Positions 17,878-27,141 of a DNA stretch of 64,000 bases are shown one piece after another (position 1 is the stretch's first letter; every line of letters begins with the position of its first letter). The position numbers and the translations under genes were made by a program. Source of the DNA: Acidobacteriaceae bacterium TAA 166 (GTDB taxonomy: Bacteria; Acidobacteriota; Terriglobia; Terriglobales; Acidobacteriaceae); the NCBI GenBank assembly GCA_000421065.1, contig ATWD01000001.1, positions 3,030,001 through 3,094,000 of the forward strand, read 5' to 3'. The notes below the pieces were generated by a model. That model was not told where the DNA came from, ran no database searches, and saw nothing but the letters and a program-made list of their open reading frames with translations.

Positions 17878-18815
17878 CACATCAAGGCCCAGATCAGTTA
17901 CAAGCCTTCAGGATGGGATGGGTCCTGAGAACTCTTGCCCTGCTACCTGGCTTGGCCGCCATCGCTGCTTTGGTTGGAGTTTCGACACTCTTTCTTCTCT
18001 CTCGATTCCATTCGACACGGAATAACGCCGAGTATGTTGCGATGGGAAGCTCCTTTGCCGCCGGCCCCGGAGACGGGCAAAGATCTGGTGACAGTCTCGG
18101 GCCTTGCGAGCAGTCTGATGTCAACTATCCTCATCTTCTCGCCCGTCAGTACGGTCTGTCCCTCAATGACGTCAGCTGTTCCGGCGCCACGAGTGACGAA
18201 ATCCTGAAAGGAGGACGATGGTTTCAGAAGGCGCAGTTAGATGCGGTCCATCCCGGCACAAAGCTGGTGACTATCACTGTCGGAGGAAATGATGTGCTTT
18301 ACCTCGGCTCTTTGACCGCATGGTCATGTGCCAACAATCCATCTCAGGTTCCACTGCTGGTTCGCCTTCTGGGTCTGTGCCATATGCCAGAAGAGGACAA
18401 GGTGGAGAAGGGGTTCCAGATGCTTCCCATCAGACTTCGGGAGATCGTCGCGGAGATTCATCGTCGCGCCCCCGAAGCGCATATTTTGTTCGTCGACTAT
18501 ACCACTGTGCTACCCGATTCAGGGACCTGCGACCGCCTGCCGTTGACAAGCTTGCAAGCGGACAGAGGAAGAGACCTTGCCAACCGGCTCCGTGCAGTGA
18601 CAGAGCAGATCGCCCGAGAGACGAACTCCGGCCTGCTCAAAGCCTCAGATATTACACATGGACATGATGTATGCTCTGCCGATCCCTGGGTTTATGGCTT
18701 TCAGTTTCCCTCCCGCTTTCTTGAGTTTGGGCCAGCGCCATTTCATCCCACCGAAAGCGCGATGCAGGTCATCGCGAATGCCGCAGGTCAACAACTTTTT
18801 CCTGAGAGCGAATAA
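17874..18815 (+). CDS. Membrane-anchored SGNH/GDSL hydrolase
   Basis: A 313-residue esterase/lipase-type hydrolase. An N-terminal transmembrane segment (about 15-42) anchors it or acts as an uncleaved signal. The catalytic blocks are VAMGSSFAAGPG (block I; Ser60 is the likely nucleophile, in the GSS variant of the GDS motif), TVGGNDVLY (block III Asn) and PFHPTESAM (block V His). The GTG start overlaps the upstream stop as GTGA. The sequence is like exported actinobacterial-type SGNH enzymes acting on ester-linked acyl groups; the substrate is unknown. Confidence 0.8.
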   Translation: MTHQGPDQLQAFRMGWVLRTLALLPGLAAIAALVGVSTLFLLSRFHSTRNNAEYVAMGSSFAAGPGDGQRSGDSLGPCEQSDVNYPHLLARQYGLSLNDVSCSGATSDEILKGGRWFQKAQLDAVHPGTKLVTITVGGNDVLYLGSLTAWSCANNPSQVPLLVRLLGLCHMPEEDKVEKGFQMLPIRLREIVAEIHRRAPEAHILFVDYTTVLPDSGTCDRLPLTSLQADRGRDLANRLRAVTEQIARETNSGLLKASDITHGHDVCSADPWVYGFQFPSRFLEFGPAPFHPTESAMQVIANAAGQQLFPESE

Positions 18816-19081
18816 GGTCGCCAATAAGGTTCGAAGAGGGGTCCAAGAAGAGATCTTCGATCTCGAGAGCGTGCTTCCCGAGGTCGTGCCCTTGAGAACA
18901 GGTACAACGAAGCCCGACCCCAACGAAGAGCCGTTTAAGGAATTCGATTATCACGTCACGTATGGGCATCAGAAAAGCCATAAATACGGAGTTGCTCTAT
19001 CGTGGTTCTTGCATTTTTTCGATGAGCGCTTTGGCGATTTAGCACTCACCAGTGAGCAAGGACCGATGACGACATGGGCGT
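18816..19081. other. Gap with no recognised gene
   Basis: About 265 bp between convergent SGNH and LysR genes. Open frames exist on both strands, but I see no known motif. No clear terminator hairpin was identified. Confidence 0.4.
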
Positions 19082-20071
19082 TTATGAGGACCTATACTGC
19101 GAGGGGCTCTGACTGACGCAGCGAAGGCGAGACCCAATGCTTTCTTCCCACTGAACGAGACGATATATCTGATCCCTCAGCCATCCGAAGCCGGCGTCCT
19201 TTTGTGTTCGTTCATGCCAGATAAGGCGATAGTCAAAAGCTGTGTCGGCGTGCAAGGGGATAAGGGACAGAGGGGCTGACTGTGCGAGCGTTTGACCTAA
19301 ACGCGAGGGTAAAAAAATGAGATCGTCGGTGTTCGCGAGCAGCAGAGGAGCTGAAGTGAAGTACGGCGTCTTCAGTGCAATTCGCCTTGCCGGGTGGCCG
19401 AGACGTGCAAGAACATCGCCGCCCTCCAGCCTATTACCCACCGGATACAACAGCACGATTTGTGGGTAGGCGGAGGCCAGACCTGGATTCAGGCTTCCGT
19501 CTCTCCGCACCGCCTTGAGCAACGGATGACCCTGCCGAACAAGGCAAGCATACTTCTCTTTGAAAAGCACGCGGAAGTGAAAGTTCTCTGGCAGATGGCT
19601 TTCGACGTCCAGAGCCAGGTCGAGTCGGCCTGTTTCAAGATCGGAAAGGGTCTGGTCGCCCCAAGGCGCAACTTCCACAGTAATTCCCGGCGCGAGCGTG
19701 GCGAGTGCCTGAACTAATGGCGCTAGCACGACAGTTGCGCCATGATCTGTCGTCGCAACACGTACCGAGAGCTTTGTGTTGGAGGGCTCAAAGACTTCCT
19801 GCTCAAACAGGGAGGAAATGGCATCGAGAGCTTCGCCTACCGCCGGCCGAAGCGACTCTCCTCTCGGCGTCAACGTGTTGCCGTGGCGTCCCCGCACCAG
19901 CAATGGATCGCCGATTGCGCGACGGAGCTGAGCAAGGACCCTGCTTGCGGCAGGCTGACTCATAGCCATTGCCTCTCCTGTCTTGGTCACGCTCCGCGTA
20001 TCCAAGAGCACCTTCAAGATGCGCAGGGAACGTACATCCAGCCTTTCCAGGTAGATATTCGATTTGTGCAT
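19082..20071 (-). CDS. LysR-family transcriptional regulator
   Basis: A complete 329-residue LysR-type regulator. The winged helix-turn-helix is near the N-terminus (about 15-65, LRILKVLLDTRSVTKTGEAMAMSQPAASRVLAQLR region), with the periplasmic-binding-like effector domain from about 95. It diverges from the amidohydrolase at 20145 with 73 bp between the starts. This is the classical LysR arrangement in which the regulator activates the divergent catabolic gene in response to its substrate. The effector is unknown; an aromatic acid would fit the neighbour. Confidence 0.88.
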   Translation of the reverse strand: MHKSNIYLERLDVRSLRILKVLLDTRSVTKTGEAMAMSQPAASRVLAQLRRAIGDPLLVRGRHGNTLTPRGESLRPAVGEALDAISSLFEQEVFEPSNTKLSVRVATTDHGATVVLAPLVQALATLAPGITVEVAPWGDQTLSDLETGRLDLALDVESHLPENFHFRVLFKEKYACLVRQGHPLLKAVRRDGSLNPGLASAYPQIVLLYPVGNRLEGGDVLARLGHPARRIALKTPYFTSAPLLLANTDDLIFLPSRLGQTLAQSAPLSLIPLHADTAFDYRLIWHERTQKDAGFGWLRDQIYRLVQWEESIGSRLRCVSQSPSQYRSS

Positions 20072-20144
20072 AGGCAGAATCCGCTCTTAGCTATGGAATG
20101 AATAAATGATCTTCGCCCATACTAGCTGAGAGGACTCAGAGACA

Positions 20145-21128
20145 ATGAAGATCATCAGCATCGAAGAGCACTTTCTGACACGCGAGATAACGACCGCGTG
20201 GGAAGCCTCGGCCATCGGTTCAGAAGGAACCGGTAGCTTCGATCAAGGCGAGATCCGGCAGCGTCTTGAAGACGTCGGGGAGGGCCGTCTGACGTTAATG
20301 GACGAAAGCAGAGTAGACGTTCAGGTGCTCTCCGTTACGACGCCAGCTCTGCACAATCTTGAACCTGTAGAGAGTGTTCGGCTCGCTAGGAGCACTAACG
20401 ATCTGATAGCCGCGGCCATCGCAAGGCATCCCACCCGCTTTCAGGGCTTCGCCGTTCTTCCCACGCCCGCCCCCGACGAAGCGGCGTTGGAGCTGAGACG
20501 TGCAGTGACCCAATGCGGCCTGCTCGGGGCAATGGTTTGCGGCCGCACTCGCGATAAGAACCTCGACCACCCTGACTTCCTGCCAGTGCTCCACACGGCT
20601 GCAGATCTAAACGTGCCCGTCTTCATTCATCCCCAAATTCCTCAGGCTTCAGTCAGAGCAGCTCTTTACGCAGGATTTGGAGAACCAGTAGATACGGCGT
20701 TTGCGGCGTTCGGTCTGGGGTGGCATTACGAAGCTGGAGTCCAGTTCGTTCGTTTGATCTTGGCAGGGGTCTTCGACCGGTTTCCAAACTTGCAGATTAT
20801 CCTCGGGCACTGGGGTGAAGTCGTTCTCTTCTACATAGAACGGCTGAAGTCGCTCGCGCGCGTAGCAAAATTGGAACGGCCCGTAGAGGAGTACTTCAAG
20901 CGCAATCTATACGTCACGTCCAGTGGCATGTGGAACCAAATGTATCTGCAACGTGCAGTGGAGATCGTCGGGCAGGAACGCATCCTCTTTTCCACGGACT
21001 ATCCCTATCAATACCGTCCCGGGCAGCCGGGGCGGTCATTTTTGCTGGCTACCGACCTGTCGCAAGAGGCAAGAGTGGCATTCGCACACGGCAATTGGGA
21101 GAGACTAACATCTCAGCGCTCGTCTTGA
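20145..21128 (+). CDS. Metal-dependent amidohydrolase/decarboxylase (amidohydrolase-2 family)
   Basis: A 327-residue TIM-barrel enzyme of the ACMSD/gamma-resorcylate decarboxylase group. Metal-binding positions are recognisable: the N-terminal EEHF motif (residues 7-10), a His in VFIHPQIP, a His in ILGHWGE, and Asp in STDYPYQYRPG. The family decarboxylates or hydrates aromatic or related carboxylic acids; 2,6-dihydroxybenzoate decarboxylase is one well-studied member. The exact substrate cannot be assigned. The sequence looks full length. The divergent LysR gene is the likely regulator. The IS element begins about 50 bp downstream. Confidence 0.8.
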   Translation: MKIISIEEHFLTREITTAWEASAIGSEGTGSFDQGEIRQRLEDVGEGRLTLMDESRVDVQVLSVTTPALHNLEPVESVRLARSTNDLIAAAIARHPTRFQGFAVLPTPAPDEAALELRRAVTQCGLLGAMVCGRTRDKNLDHPDFLPVLHTAADLNVPVFIHPQIPQASVRAALYAGFGEPVDTAFAAFGLGWHYEAGVQFVRLILAGVFDRFPNLQIILGHWGEVVLFYIERLKSLARVAKLERPVEEYFKRNLYVTSSGMWNQMYLQRAVEIVGQERILFSTDYPYQYRPGQPGRSFLLATDLSQEARVAFAHGNWERLTSQRSS

Positions 21129-21189
21129 TGGCAGTCCCTTACCTCGCAGCGTGAATGCATGTTCGTCCTGTTATTGTATGGTCCGCCGC

Positions 21190-21425
21190 GTGACTGCAAG
21201 GGGTAGTTTGGTCGAGAAGACAAGTCTGCGGCAATGTATTATTCGGCCTTTGATGGAGCCGCGTGCTCCTGGCCAGAATGAGTTCCGCTGCGTATCTGTC
21301 CTTACAAGTCGGTCGGTCGTTGAAGACCCTTATCAGGAGCAGGTTTCAGATACGCCGTTGTGACTGTTCTTTCGTCCTTACTGTTCCGTTGCAGACCTTG
21401 GTGGGAAAGCTTGTTGTGCGATGTC
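21190..21425 (-). ncRNA. Candidate bridge-RNA region of the IS element
   Basis: IS110-family elements encode a structured bridge RNA in their noncoding end; in the IS1111 group it lies behind the transposase gene, as here. The region contains a 9-bp inverted repeat, GCGTATCTG (21290-21298) and CAGATACGC (21347-21355), enclosing 48 bases, compatible with a large loop-bearing hairpin. The exact RNA ends and guide loops cannot be given without aligning related elements. Confidence 0.35.
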
Positions 21426-22454
21426 CTATGCTACTGCGTTGACCGCGGGTCTGTAATCTTCACCGCTGGAGAGCACGGCCCATGCGATGCGTGCGAGCTT
21501 GTTGGCCATCGCGACCACCAGCACGTTGCGCAGTGCTCTGGCTTCAAGTGCGTTCATCCATGCTCCGATCGGAAAGCGGTCTCGTTTTATGCGCATCGCA
21601 GCCGCGCGAGCACCATGGATAAGGACCTTACGCAGATAGATCTTGCCGCGCTTGCTGATGCCCAGCAGCTTGGCCTTGCCACCGGTCGAGTACTGCCGTG
21701 GAACAAGCCCGAGCCATGCTGCGAAGTCTCGTCCCTTGCGGAACGCAGCGCCGTTCCCGATGGCGGCAACGATGGCTGTTGCGATGATGGGGCCGATGCC
21801 CGGGATCTGCCGGATGCGACAGCAACCTGCGTCACTGGCAGCGATCTGTTCGAGCCGGTTGGTCAGCTCGTCGATCTGCTGTTGGACGGTCTTCCACTCA
21901 TCCCATAGCATGCCGATCAGGTTGCGCATCATCGGTGTCAGCACGTTGTCCGCGTTCTCGAGCACGTCGCCCATCGCGGCCTTCAGCTTCGCCGGCTTCT
22001 GTGCAAAGACCATGCCGCGCTCCAGTAGAAAGGCGCGTATCTGGTTGATGACTGCCGTGCGCCGCGAGACAAGCCAGTCAAGAATCCGGTGCATCGCCTG
22101 CAGGTCGAGTTGGTCGTCCGTCTTGATCGGAACGAAACGCATGTTCTTGCGCTCGACGGCCTCGGCAATAGCTTCTGCATCGACGAAGCCGTTCTTGTTG
22201 GACTTCACAAACGGCTTCACGAACTGCGCAGCGATCAGCCTGACGTCGTGGCCCTGCTGCTTCAACGCTCTTCCAAGGAAATGCGCTCCGGAACACGCTT
22301 CGAGGCCAATCAGCGAAGTCTGCAGGTTCGCTGTAAACGCCAGCAGCTGCCTCTGAGTGAACTTCTTCTTCAACAGCACCCTGCCCGATGCTCCCAATGC
22401 AACAAGGTGAAACGTCGTCTTGCCGAGATCGATGCCTACGGAACGAATCTGCAT
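21426..22454 (-). CDS. IS110/IS1111-family transposase, catalytic Asp replaced
   Basis: A 342-residue DEDD recombinase. The N-terminal RuvC-like domain has D9 (GIDLGK) and E52 (GLEACSG). The next block, normally NKND-x-x-DAEAI, reads NKNGFVDAEAI: D92 is present but the Asp at 89 is Gly, a single-base GAC-to-GGC change. The C-terminal transposase-20 domain is present (IPGIGPIIATAIVAAIG, FAAWLGLVPRQYSTGGK, GISKRGKIYLRKVLIHGARA). GAGGAGG lies 9 bases before the ATG. Length is normal with no frameshift. If the Asp is essential as in related DEDD enzymes, this copy is inactive. Confidence 0.9.
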   Translation of the reverse strand: MQIRSVGIDLGKTTFHLVALGASGRVLLKKKFTQRQLLAFTANLQTSLIGLEACSGAHFLGRALKQQGHDVRLIAAQFVKPFVKSNKNGFVDAEAIAEAVERKNMRFVPIKTDDQLDLQAMHRILDWLVSRRTAVINQIRAFLLERGMVFAQKPAKLKAAMGDVLENADNVLTPMMRNLIGMLWDEWKTVQQQIDELTNRLEQIAASDAGCCRIRQIPGIGPIIATAIVAAIGNGAAFRKGRDFAAWLGLVPRQYSTGGKAKLLGISKRGKIYLRKVLIHGARAAAMRIKRDRFPIGAWMNALEARALRNVLVVAMANKLARIAWAVLSSGEDYRPAVNAVA

Positions 22455-22586
22455 GTCGATGATCCTCCTCTGAAAACCGCTGATACTATCCTCCGTCTCA
22501 GCGGAGGGCTACAGCGGCGGACCATCTCATTAGTCGGCTTCTGTTTACTTTAGAGGTGAAGATTCAGAGGTCCTGCAAAGTTCAAA

Positions 22587-25500
22587 TCAAAATGAGACTC
22601 TGCCAGAAGTCAGAGATTCTTCTGCCTCGACTGGAAGGAAGATAGAGAAGCAGGTACCCCTCCTTTGCGGACTTTGGCTGCTTCGCATCTGGATAAATCC
22701 ACCAAGCCGCGAGACGATACCCGTGGCGACCCATAAGCCGAGACCGGTGCCCTGCTCCCCCTTCGTTGTAAAGAAAGGCTCAAAGATGCGGTCAAAGTTC
22801 TCTCTCGAGACTCCGACTCCGCTGTCGGCAATCACGATGCGGATTCCAGGTTTCGCTGCGTTGTTCCAATGAACTGATTTGCGAATACGAATTGAGATCG
22901 TTCCATTGCCGGGAATGGCCTCAATCGCATTCAACAGGAGAGTCGTCAAAACCTGACGCACTTCTCCGCGATAACTATGAATCACCGTCGCGTTCGAGAA
23001 GTATTTCTTGCTGATAGATATATTGTTTGCAACGATCCGATGGGCATAAAGGTTCAGAAGGTCTTCAATTGCTTCCTCGAGATTTACTGGTCCCGGCGCG
23101 GCACTCTCTCTGTAGAAGCTGAGCGATTGACGGGTCAAGTGGGTGAGCCGGACAAGCTCCTCATTGGATAGCTTGATGTAGGATTGCTCCTGTTCGTCGA
23201 GGCTTCGCGATTGCCCCAGCAGACTTATGAGATTCACGACCGCCTGAAGCGGATTATTGATCTCATGCGCGAGGATGGCAGCCAGGCGGCCCGCGGCAGC
23301 GAGCTTTTCAGACCTCATCAATGCAGCTTCCGACTGCTTCCGCGAGGTGATGTCCCGAATAATCTTCGAGGCTCCAACTATTTTCCCCTGACGGTCGACG
23401 ATCGGAGAGATTGTGAGGGAGACATGGAGAAGGCTGCCGTTCTTACAACGGCGAATCGATTCGAAATGATCGACGTGTTCACCGCGGCGAATCCGTTCGA
23501 TGATCGTCGGCTCTTCGTCGATTCGATCGGCAGGGATGAGCATCGTGATCGGCTGACCGATAGCCTCCTTGGAAGAGTAGCCGAAGATGCGTTCTGCGCC
23601 GCGGTTCCACGTTTCAATGATGCCCTCAAGATTCTTGCCGACGATTGCATCATCCGAAGACTCCACAATCGCCGCAAGCCGCGCCATATCTCGTTCCGCC
23701 TGCTTCCTGTCGGTGATGTCCTCGATTGCGACGAGGATCGCGGGAGTCCCGTCCGGGGTTGAAGCAAGCATGTGAGCGTTCACGAGCATCGTTCGAGCTC
23801 CCATCTGCTCAAACTCGCGTTCGAGGAGGAACGCGCGAACCATGGGCCCGTCTTTGAGGATGCCTTCGAGCTGCGACCGTAGCTCCGGGATGTTCCACGC
23901 TCCGTTTCCTAATCGGAAGAAAGAATGGTTCATTATCTCTTCCGTCGATGCCTTGAAAGTACTGAAGAACGGTCGATTGGCCGCAATCACCTGAAACTCC
24001 GCATCGAGCACCAGCAGAGGTTCAATCACGGTATCCATAACGGCACGAAAAAACTCAGCCGATCTCTTCAACTGCTCATTGGCGCTTCGTATGGCGTCGA
24101 TATCCTGCAGCGCGAGGACGACCCCATCGATCCTGTCGTCCTGTGTCCGATACGGCAGGACGCTCAGATTATGCCAACGCCCGGCCAAGTCCCGAACCTC
24201 TCGTTCAGCGGGCTGCAATGTCTCGAGAACACTTGCGATCATACCTTCCAGGTCGGGCACATCGATGTTGAGGCGGATATCGGCGATCTGCCGTCCGATA
24301 TCGGATGGCACTGCCTTCAACAGTTTGTCGGCCATTGGCGTAACGCGGCGTATACGCAGACCACGATCAAGCATAACGACGGGGATCCGGGTGCTATGCA
24401 GCAGATTCGAGATGTCGCTGCCCAGCTCCTGAAGCTCGTTGTTCTTCTGGCGCAACTCTCCATTGAGAGTATTTAGCTCCTCGTTGGCAGACTGCAGTTC
24501 CTCCTTCGAGGTTTCCAGCTCTTCATTGGTACTCTGAAGCTCCTCGTTCGCGGAAAGAATCTCTTCGTTCGCGGACTGGAACTCCTCTTTAAGGGAATCC
24601 TCGGATTCAATCGCCGCGCGCAATAAGCTTTGCGCATCGGCCAACTCGCGTTGCACCCGCTTCAACTCGAGCTGATCAAGGGTCTCCTTTTCTGTGGAGT
24701 TCGAGGGCAAGCCATTTTGAGAGATCCATCGCGGGGTGACGTCTTCAAACAGAACCAGGAGAAATGCTTTGTCCTGCAAATTCTTCTCGCTCAGGGGGGA
24801 GACCGATATGTTCAGGACTCGTTGATCCCCTCTGTCATCAAACGGGATTCCATTCTTTCGAGCCATTCTCCACTGCTTTTTGACCTTGCCGATCAGGCTG
24901 CGGAGCTCAACTGATAATCCGTTTCTGGCAAGCTTCAATACATTGAGCGTAGGCTTGCCCGACGCCGGCTCAAGGTAGGGAGCCGGTCGTCCCCGAAATT
25001 GAATGACCTCCATCGCCATGTTGATCACAACCCCGACGGGGGCATAATTCTCGAGCACCAGCCGATCCGCCGCCAGCAGCGCATCGGATTCGGCCCGTCC
25101 ATGATCTTGCGGTCGAGCAGAAAGGGACTGGCGAAGAATGGCGGGGTAGTAGGTCTGGACGAAATCGAAGTGAAGCCGGGACGCCGCCTGCTTCCTGGCA
25201 TAAATCTTGTTCTTCTTATCCACTGGAGAAAACAATTCGGGAAATCCCGCAACGCTCTCCGAGCCGCCGAGGAGCAGAAAGCCCGAGGGCTGCAGAGCAT
25301 AGTGCAGCATCGGAATGATCCTCCTTTGCAGCACCGGCTGAAGATAGATGAGCAGGTTGCGGCACGTCACCAGATGGATCTGGGAAAACGGCGGATCGGA
25401 GACCAGGTTATGCCGGGCAAAGACGCACATCTCCCGGACCGACTTCTCAATGCGGTATCCTCCGTCTGTTTTGACGAAGAACCGCGCCAGACGCTCTGGA

Positions 25501-26699
25501 GACATCTGCTGAGAGATCGTCTCTCCGTAGACTCCCGCGCGTGCTCGTTGAATGTTCTTCTCGTTGAGGTCTGTGCCAAAGATCTGAACACGGTAGTCCT
25601 CGATCTTATCTCCGAGGCACTCCCGAAGCAGCATGGCCAGGGTGTAGGCTTCTTCTCCTGTGGAGCATCCGGCCACCCAGATGCGGATGTCGCCCTCCTC
25701 CCCGATCTCTTTGATCAGCCCTGGAAAAATTTGGGTCTTTAGAGCCTCGAAGACCTCGGCGTCGCGAAAGAAGCTGGTGACCGGAATCAGAACATCGTCG
25801 TAGAGACGGACGCACTCCTCCGGATGCTCGATCAGATACCTGGCGTAGCCGCCCAACGAGCCCAGCCGTAGGATGGCCGCTCGCCGCAAAGCGCGTCTGC
25901 AGAGCGTACTTGGCTTGTAGTCGCGGAAACTGACGGTCGTGACCTTATGCAGCTGTTCGAGGATGGTGGAAAGATCTCCATCGTCCGTCAAATGGTGAGC
26001 CTGGCCATTCGCCTCAGCCGCGCCCTCCACCTCTGCGGCGAATACGGCGTACTCCAGGTATGGATGTCCCTGGATGCGAAGCAGCTCCTTTACGATCTCA
26101 GTCGGCGGCATAACAAAATCGACGCAACCGGATTCGATGGCACTGCGAGGCATTGCGTCATATTCAGCGGTGGTCGGTTCCTGCGCGAAGGTGATGCCGC
26201 CTTCCGACTTGATGCTCGCCAGTCCCAGCGTGCCGTCAGTACCCGTGCCCGAGAGAATAATCCCGATGGCGCAATCGGTCTCACCTTCCGCCAGGGACCG
26301 CATCAGAAAATTGATTGGCAGATGTTGGCCCGGCTCATTGTCTTGCGAATTAAGCGTGAACCCGCCGCCGGAGAGAGCGGGCACCATTCCCGTGGGGGTT
26401 ATATAGATACGATCCGGTCTAATCTTTTCACCGGACCTGATCTCCACGATCGGGACGCTGGTCTCCCTCGAAAGAATCTCCGCCAGCTGAGTCTCATGTT
26501 GCTGATCGAAGTGCTGAATCAGGATGAACGCCATTCCCGAGTCGGCTGGCAGTGCGCGAAAGAATTCCTTGTACGCCTCAAGTCCTCCCGCGGAGGCTCC
26601 GATCGCTACAACCGGGTATCTGTCGCACTTGCCGTCGGTGTCATTCTCCTGTGGTTCCTTCTGAGAACGGACAGTGGCGCTGACTTTTCTTGGGGTCAT
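22587..26699 (-). CDS. CheB-CheR-PAS-histidine kinase fusion protein
   Basis: A giant cytosolic signalling protein of 1370 residues. Order: CheB-type methylesterase (about 28-210; IGASAGGLEA with the catalytic Ser, LSGTGTDGTLG), CheR-type methyltransferase (about 240-480; WVAGCSTGEEAYTLAM for SAM binding), a coiled coil of NEELQSTNEELE repeats (about 690-760), about three PAS domains, and a C-terminal histidine kinase with His near 1145 (AHEINNPLQ) and an ATPase domain (NAIEAIP, DSGVGV, GTGLGLWV). No transmembrane segment is evident and no response regulator gene is adjacent. The ATG at 26699 is used; an in-frame TTG at 26747 is also possible. Such fusions are widespread outside chemotaxis and probably transmit signals to a partner encoded elsewhere. 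The IS element lies about 60 bp behind it. Confidence 0.9.
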   Translation of the reverse strand: MTPRKVSATVRSQKEPQENDTDGKCDRYPVVAIGASAGGLEAYKEFFRALPADSGMAFILIQHFDQQHETQLAEILSRETSVPIVEIRSGEKIRPDRIYITPTGMVPALSGGGFTLNSQDNEPGQHLPINFLMRSLAEGETDCAIGIILSGTGTDGTLGLASIKSEGGITFAQEPTTAEYDAMPRSAIESGCVDFVMPPTEIVKELLRIQGHPYLEYAVFAAEVEGAAEANGQAHHLTDDGDLSTILEQLHKVTTVSFRDYKPSTLCRRALRRAAILRLGSLGGYARYLIEHPEECVRLYDDVLIPVTSFFRDAEVFEALKTQIFPGLIKEIGEEGDIRIWVAGCSTGEEAYTLAMLLRECLGDKIEDYRVQIFGTDLNEKNIQRARAGVYGETISQQMSPERLARFFVKTDGGYRIEKSVREMCVFARHNLVSDPPFSQIHLVTCRNLLIYLQPVLQRRIIPMLHYALQPSGFLLLGGSESVAGFPELFSPVDKKNKIYARKQAASRLHFDFVQTYYPAILRQSLSARPQDHGRAESDALLAADRLVLENYAPVGVVINMAMEVIQFRGRPAPYLEPASGKPTLNVLKLARNGLSVELRSLIGKVKKQWRMARKNGIPFDDRGDQRVLNISVSPLSEKNLQDKAFLLVLFEDVTPRWISQNGLPSNSTEKETLDQLELKRVQRELADAQSLLRAAIESEDSLKEEFQSANEEILSANEELQSTNEELETSKEELQSANEELNTLNGELRQKNNELQELGSDISNLLHSTRIPVVMLDRGLRIRRVTPMADKLLKAVPSDIGRQIADIRLNIDVPDLEGMIASVLETLQPAEREVRDLAGRWHNLSVLPYRTQDDRIDGVVLALQDIDAIRSANEQLKRSAEFFRAVMDTVIEPLLVLDAEFQVIAANRPFFSTFKASTEEIMNHSFFRLGNGAWNIPELRSQLEGILKDGPMVRAFLLEREFEQMGARTMLVNAHMLASTPDGTPAILVAIEDITDRKQAERDMARLAAIVESSDDAIVGKNLEGIIETWNRGAERIFGYSSKEAIGQPITMLIPADRIDEEPTIIERIRRGEHVDHFESIRRCKNGSLLHVSLTISPIVDRQGKIVGASKIIRDITSRKQSEAALMRSEKLAAAGRLAAILAHEINNPLQAVVNLISLLGQSRSLDEQEQSYIKLSNEELVRLTHLTRQSLSFYRESAAPGPVNLEEAIEDLLNLYAHRIVANNISISKKYFSNATVIHSYRGEVRQVLTTLLLNAIEAIPGNGTISIRIRKSVHWNNAAKPGIRIVIADSGVGVSRENFDRIFEPFFTTKGEQGTGLGLWVATGIVSRLGGFIQMRSSQSPQRRGTCFSIFLPVEAEESLTSGRVSF

Positions 26700-26749
26700 T
26701 TCTATGCTTTGCCTGTGTATTCGACCGAGTATGGGAAACTGACGCAAAA

Positions 26750-27141
26750 CTAGCTGTGTAAGTACGATACAGACAATTTTACAGAACCGAGGCCAAATGA
26801 GGATTTCTCTCGATCCTTGCGCAATTCAGGTCCATTCGCACCCTGGTGCCGGGGTCGCAGACCCTCAGGTTTAAAAAAAATCGCTAGCATATGCAATGGC
26901 AGTCGAATCTTGAGCGGGAGCGACCCTTCGAAGCGCTTCCCCCTGATAGGCGTCGTCCTGCTTTGCCACATCGGCGCCCGACACATCAGTCCCCCTACGT
27001 CTCCTTAGCACCAGTAAGGATCGATGCCGGGAACGGCGTTTTGTATGAGCAGGTCACTGATGTCTAGGTCCGCAAAATTGCCATTTGGGAGCTCAACCCC
27101 CTTGATCCTCGCCGCAGTGGGTTCGGCTTTACTCTTGAGGC
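26750..27141. other. Gap of about 390 bp, nothing recognised
   Basis: No supported coding frame, hairpin or repeat was recognised between the kinase gene and the acyl-carrier-like gene. Confidence 0.4.

Larger units (their letters stand above)
21176..22527 (-). mobile_element. IS110-family element, IS1111-like, with subterminal inverted repeats
   Basis: The transposase gene (minus strand) is flanked by a 12-bp inverted repeat: ATGGTCCGCCGC at 21178-21189 and its complement GCGGCGGACCAT at 22514-22525. A noncoding stretch of about 235 bp lies downstream of the transposase and only about 60 bp upstream. Subterminal inverted repeats and a long noncoding region behind the gene are features of the IS1111 group. 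Exact ends cannot be set from one copy. A second fragment of the 21176 end occurs at 27522. Confidence 0.75.

Noticed and set aside
18658..19116. Plus-strand frame continuing past the SGNH hydrolase stop
   Set aside because: Starts inside the hydrolase gene in another frame; the unique part has no recognisable domain or ribosome binding site.
25947..26753. 268-codon plus frame opposite the CheB domain
   Set aside because: Antisense shadow of the kinase fusion gene without motifs.
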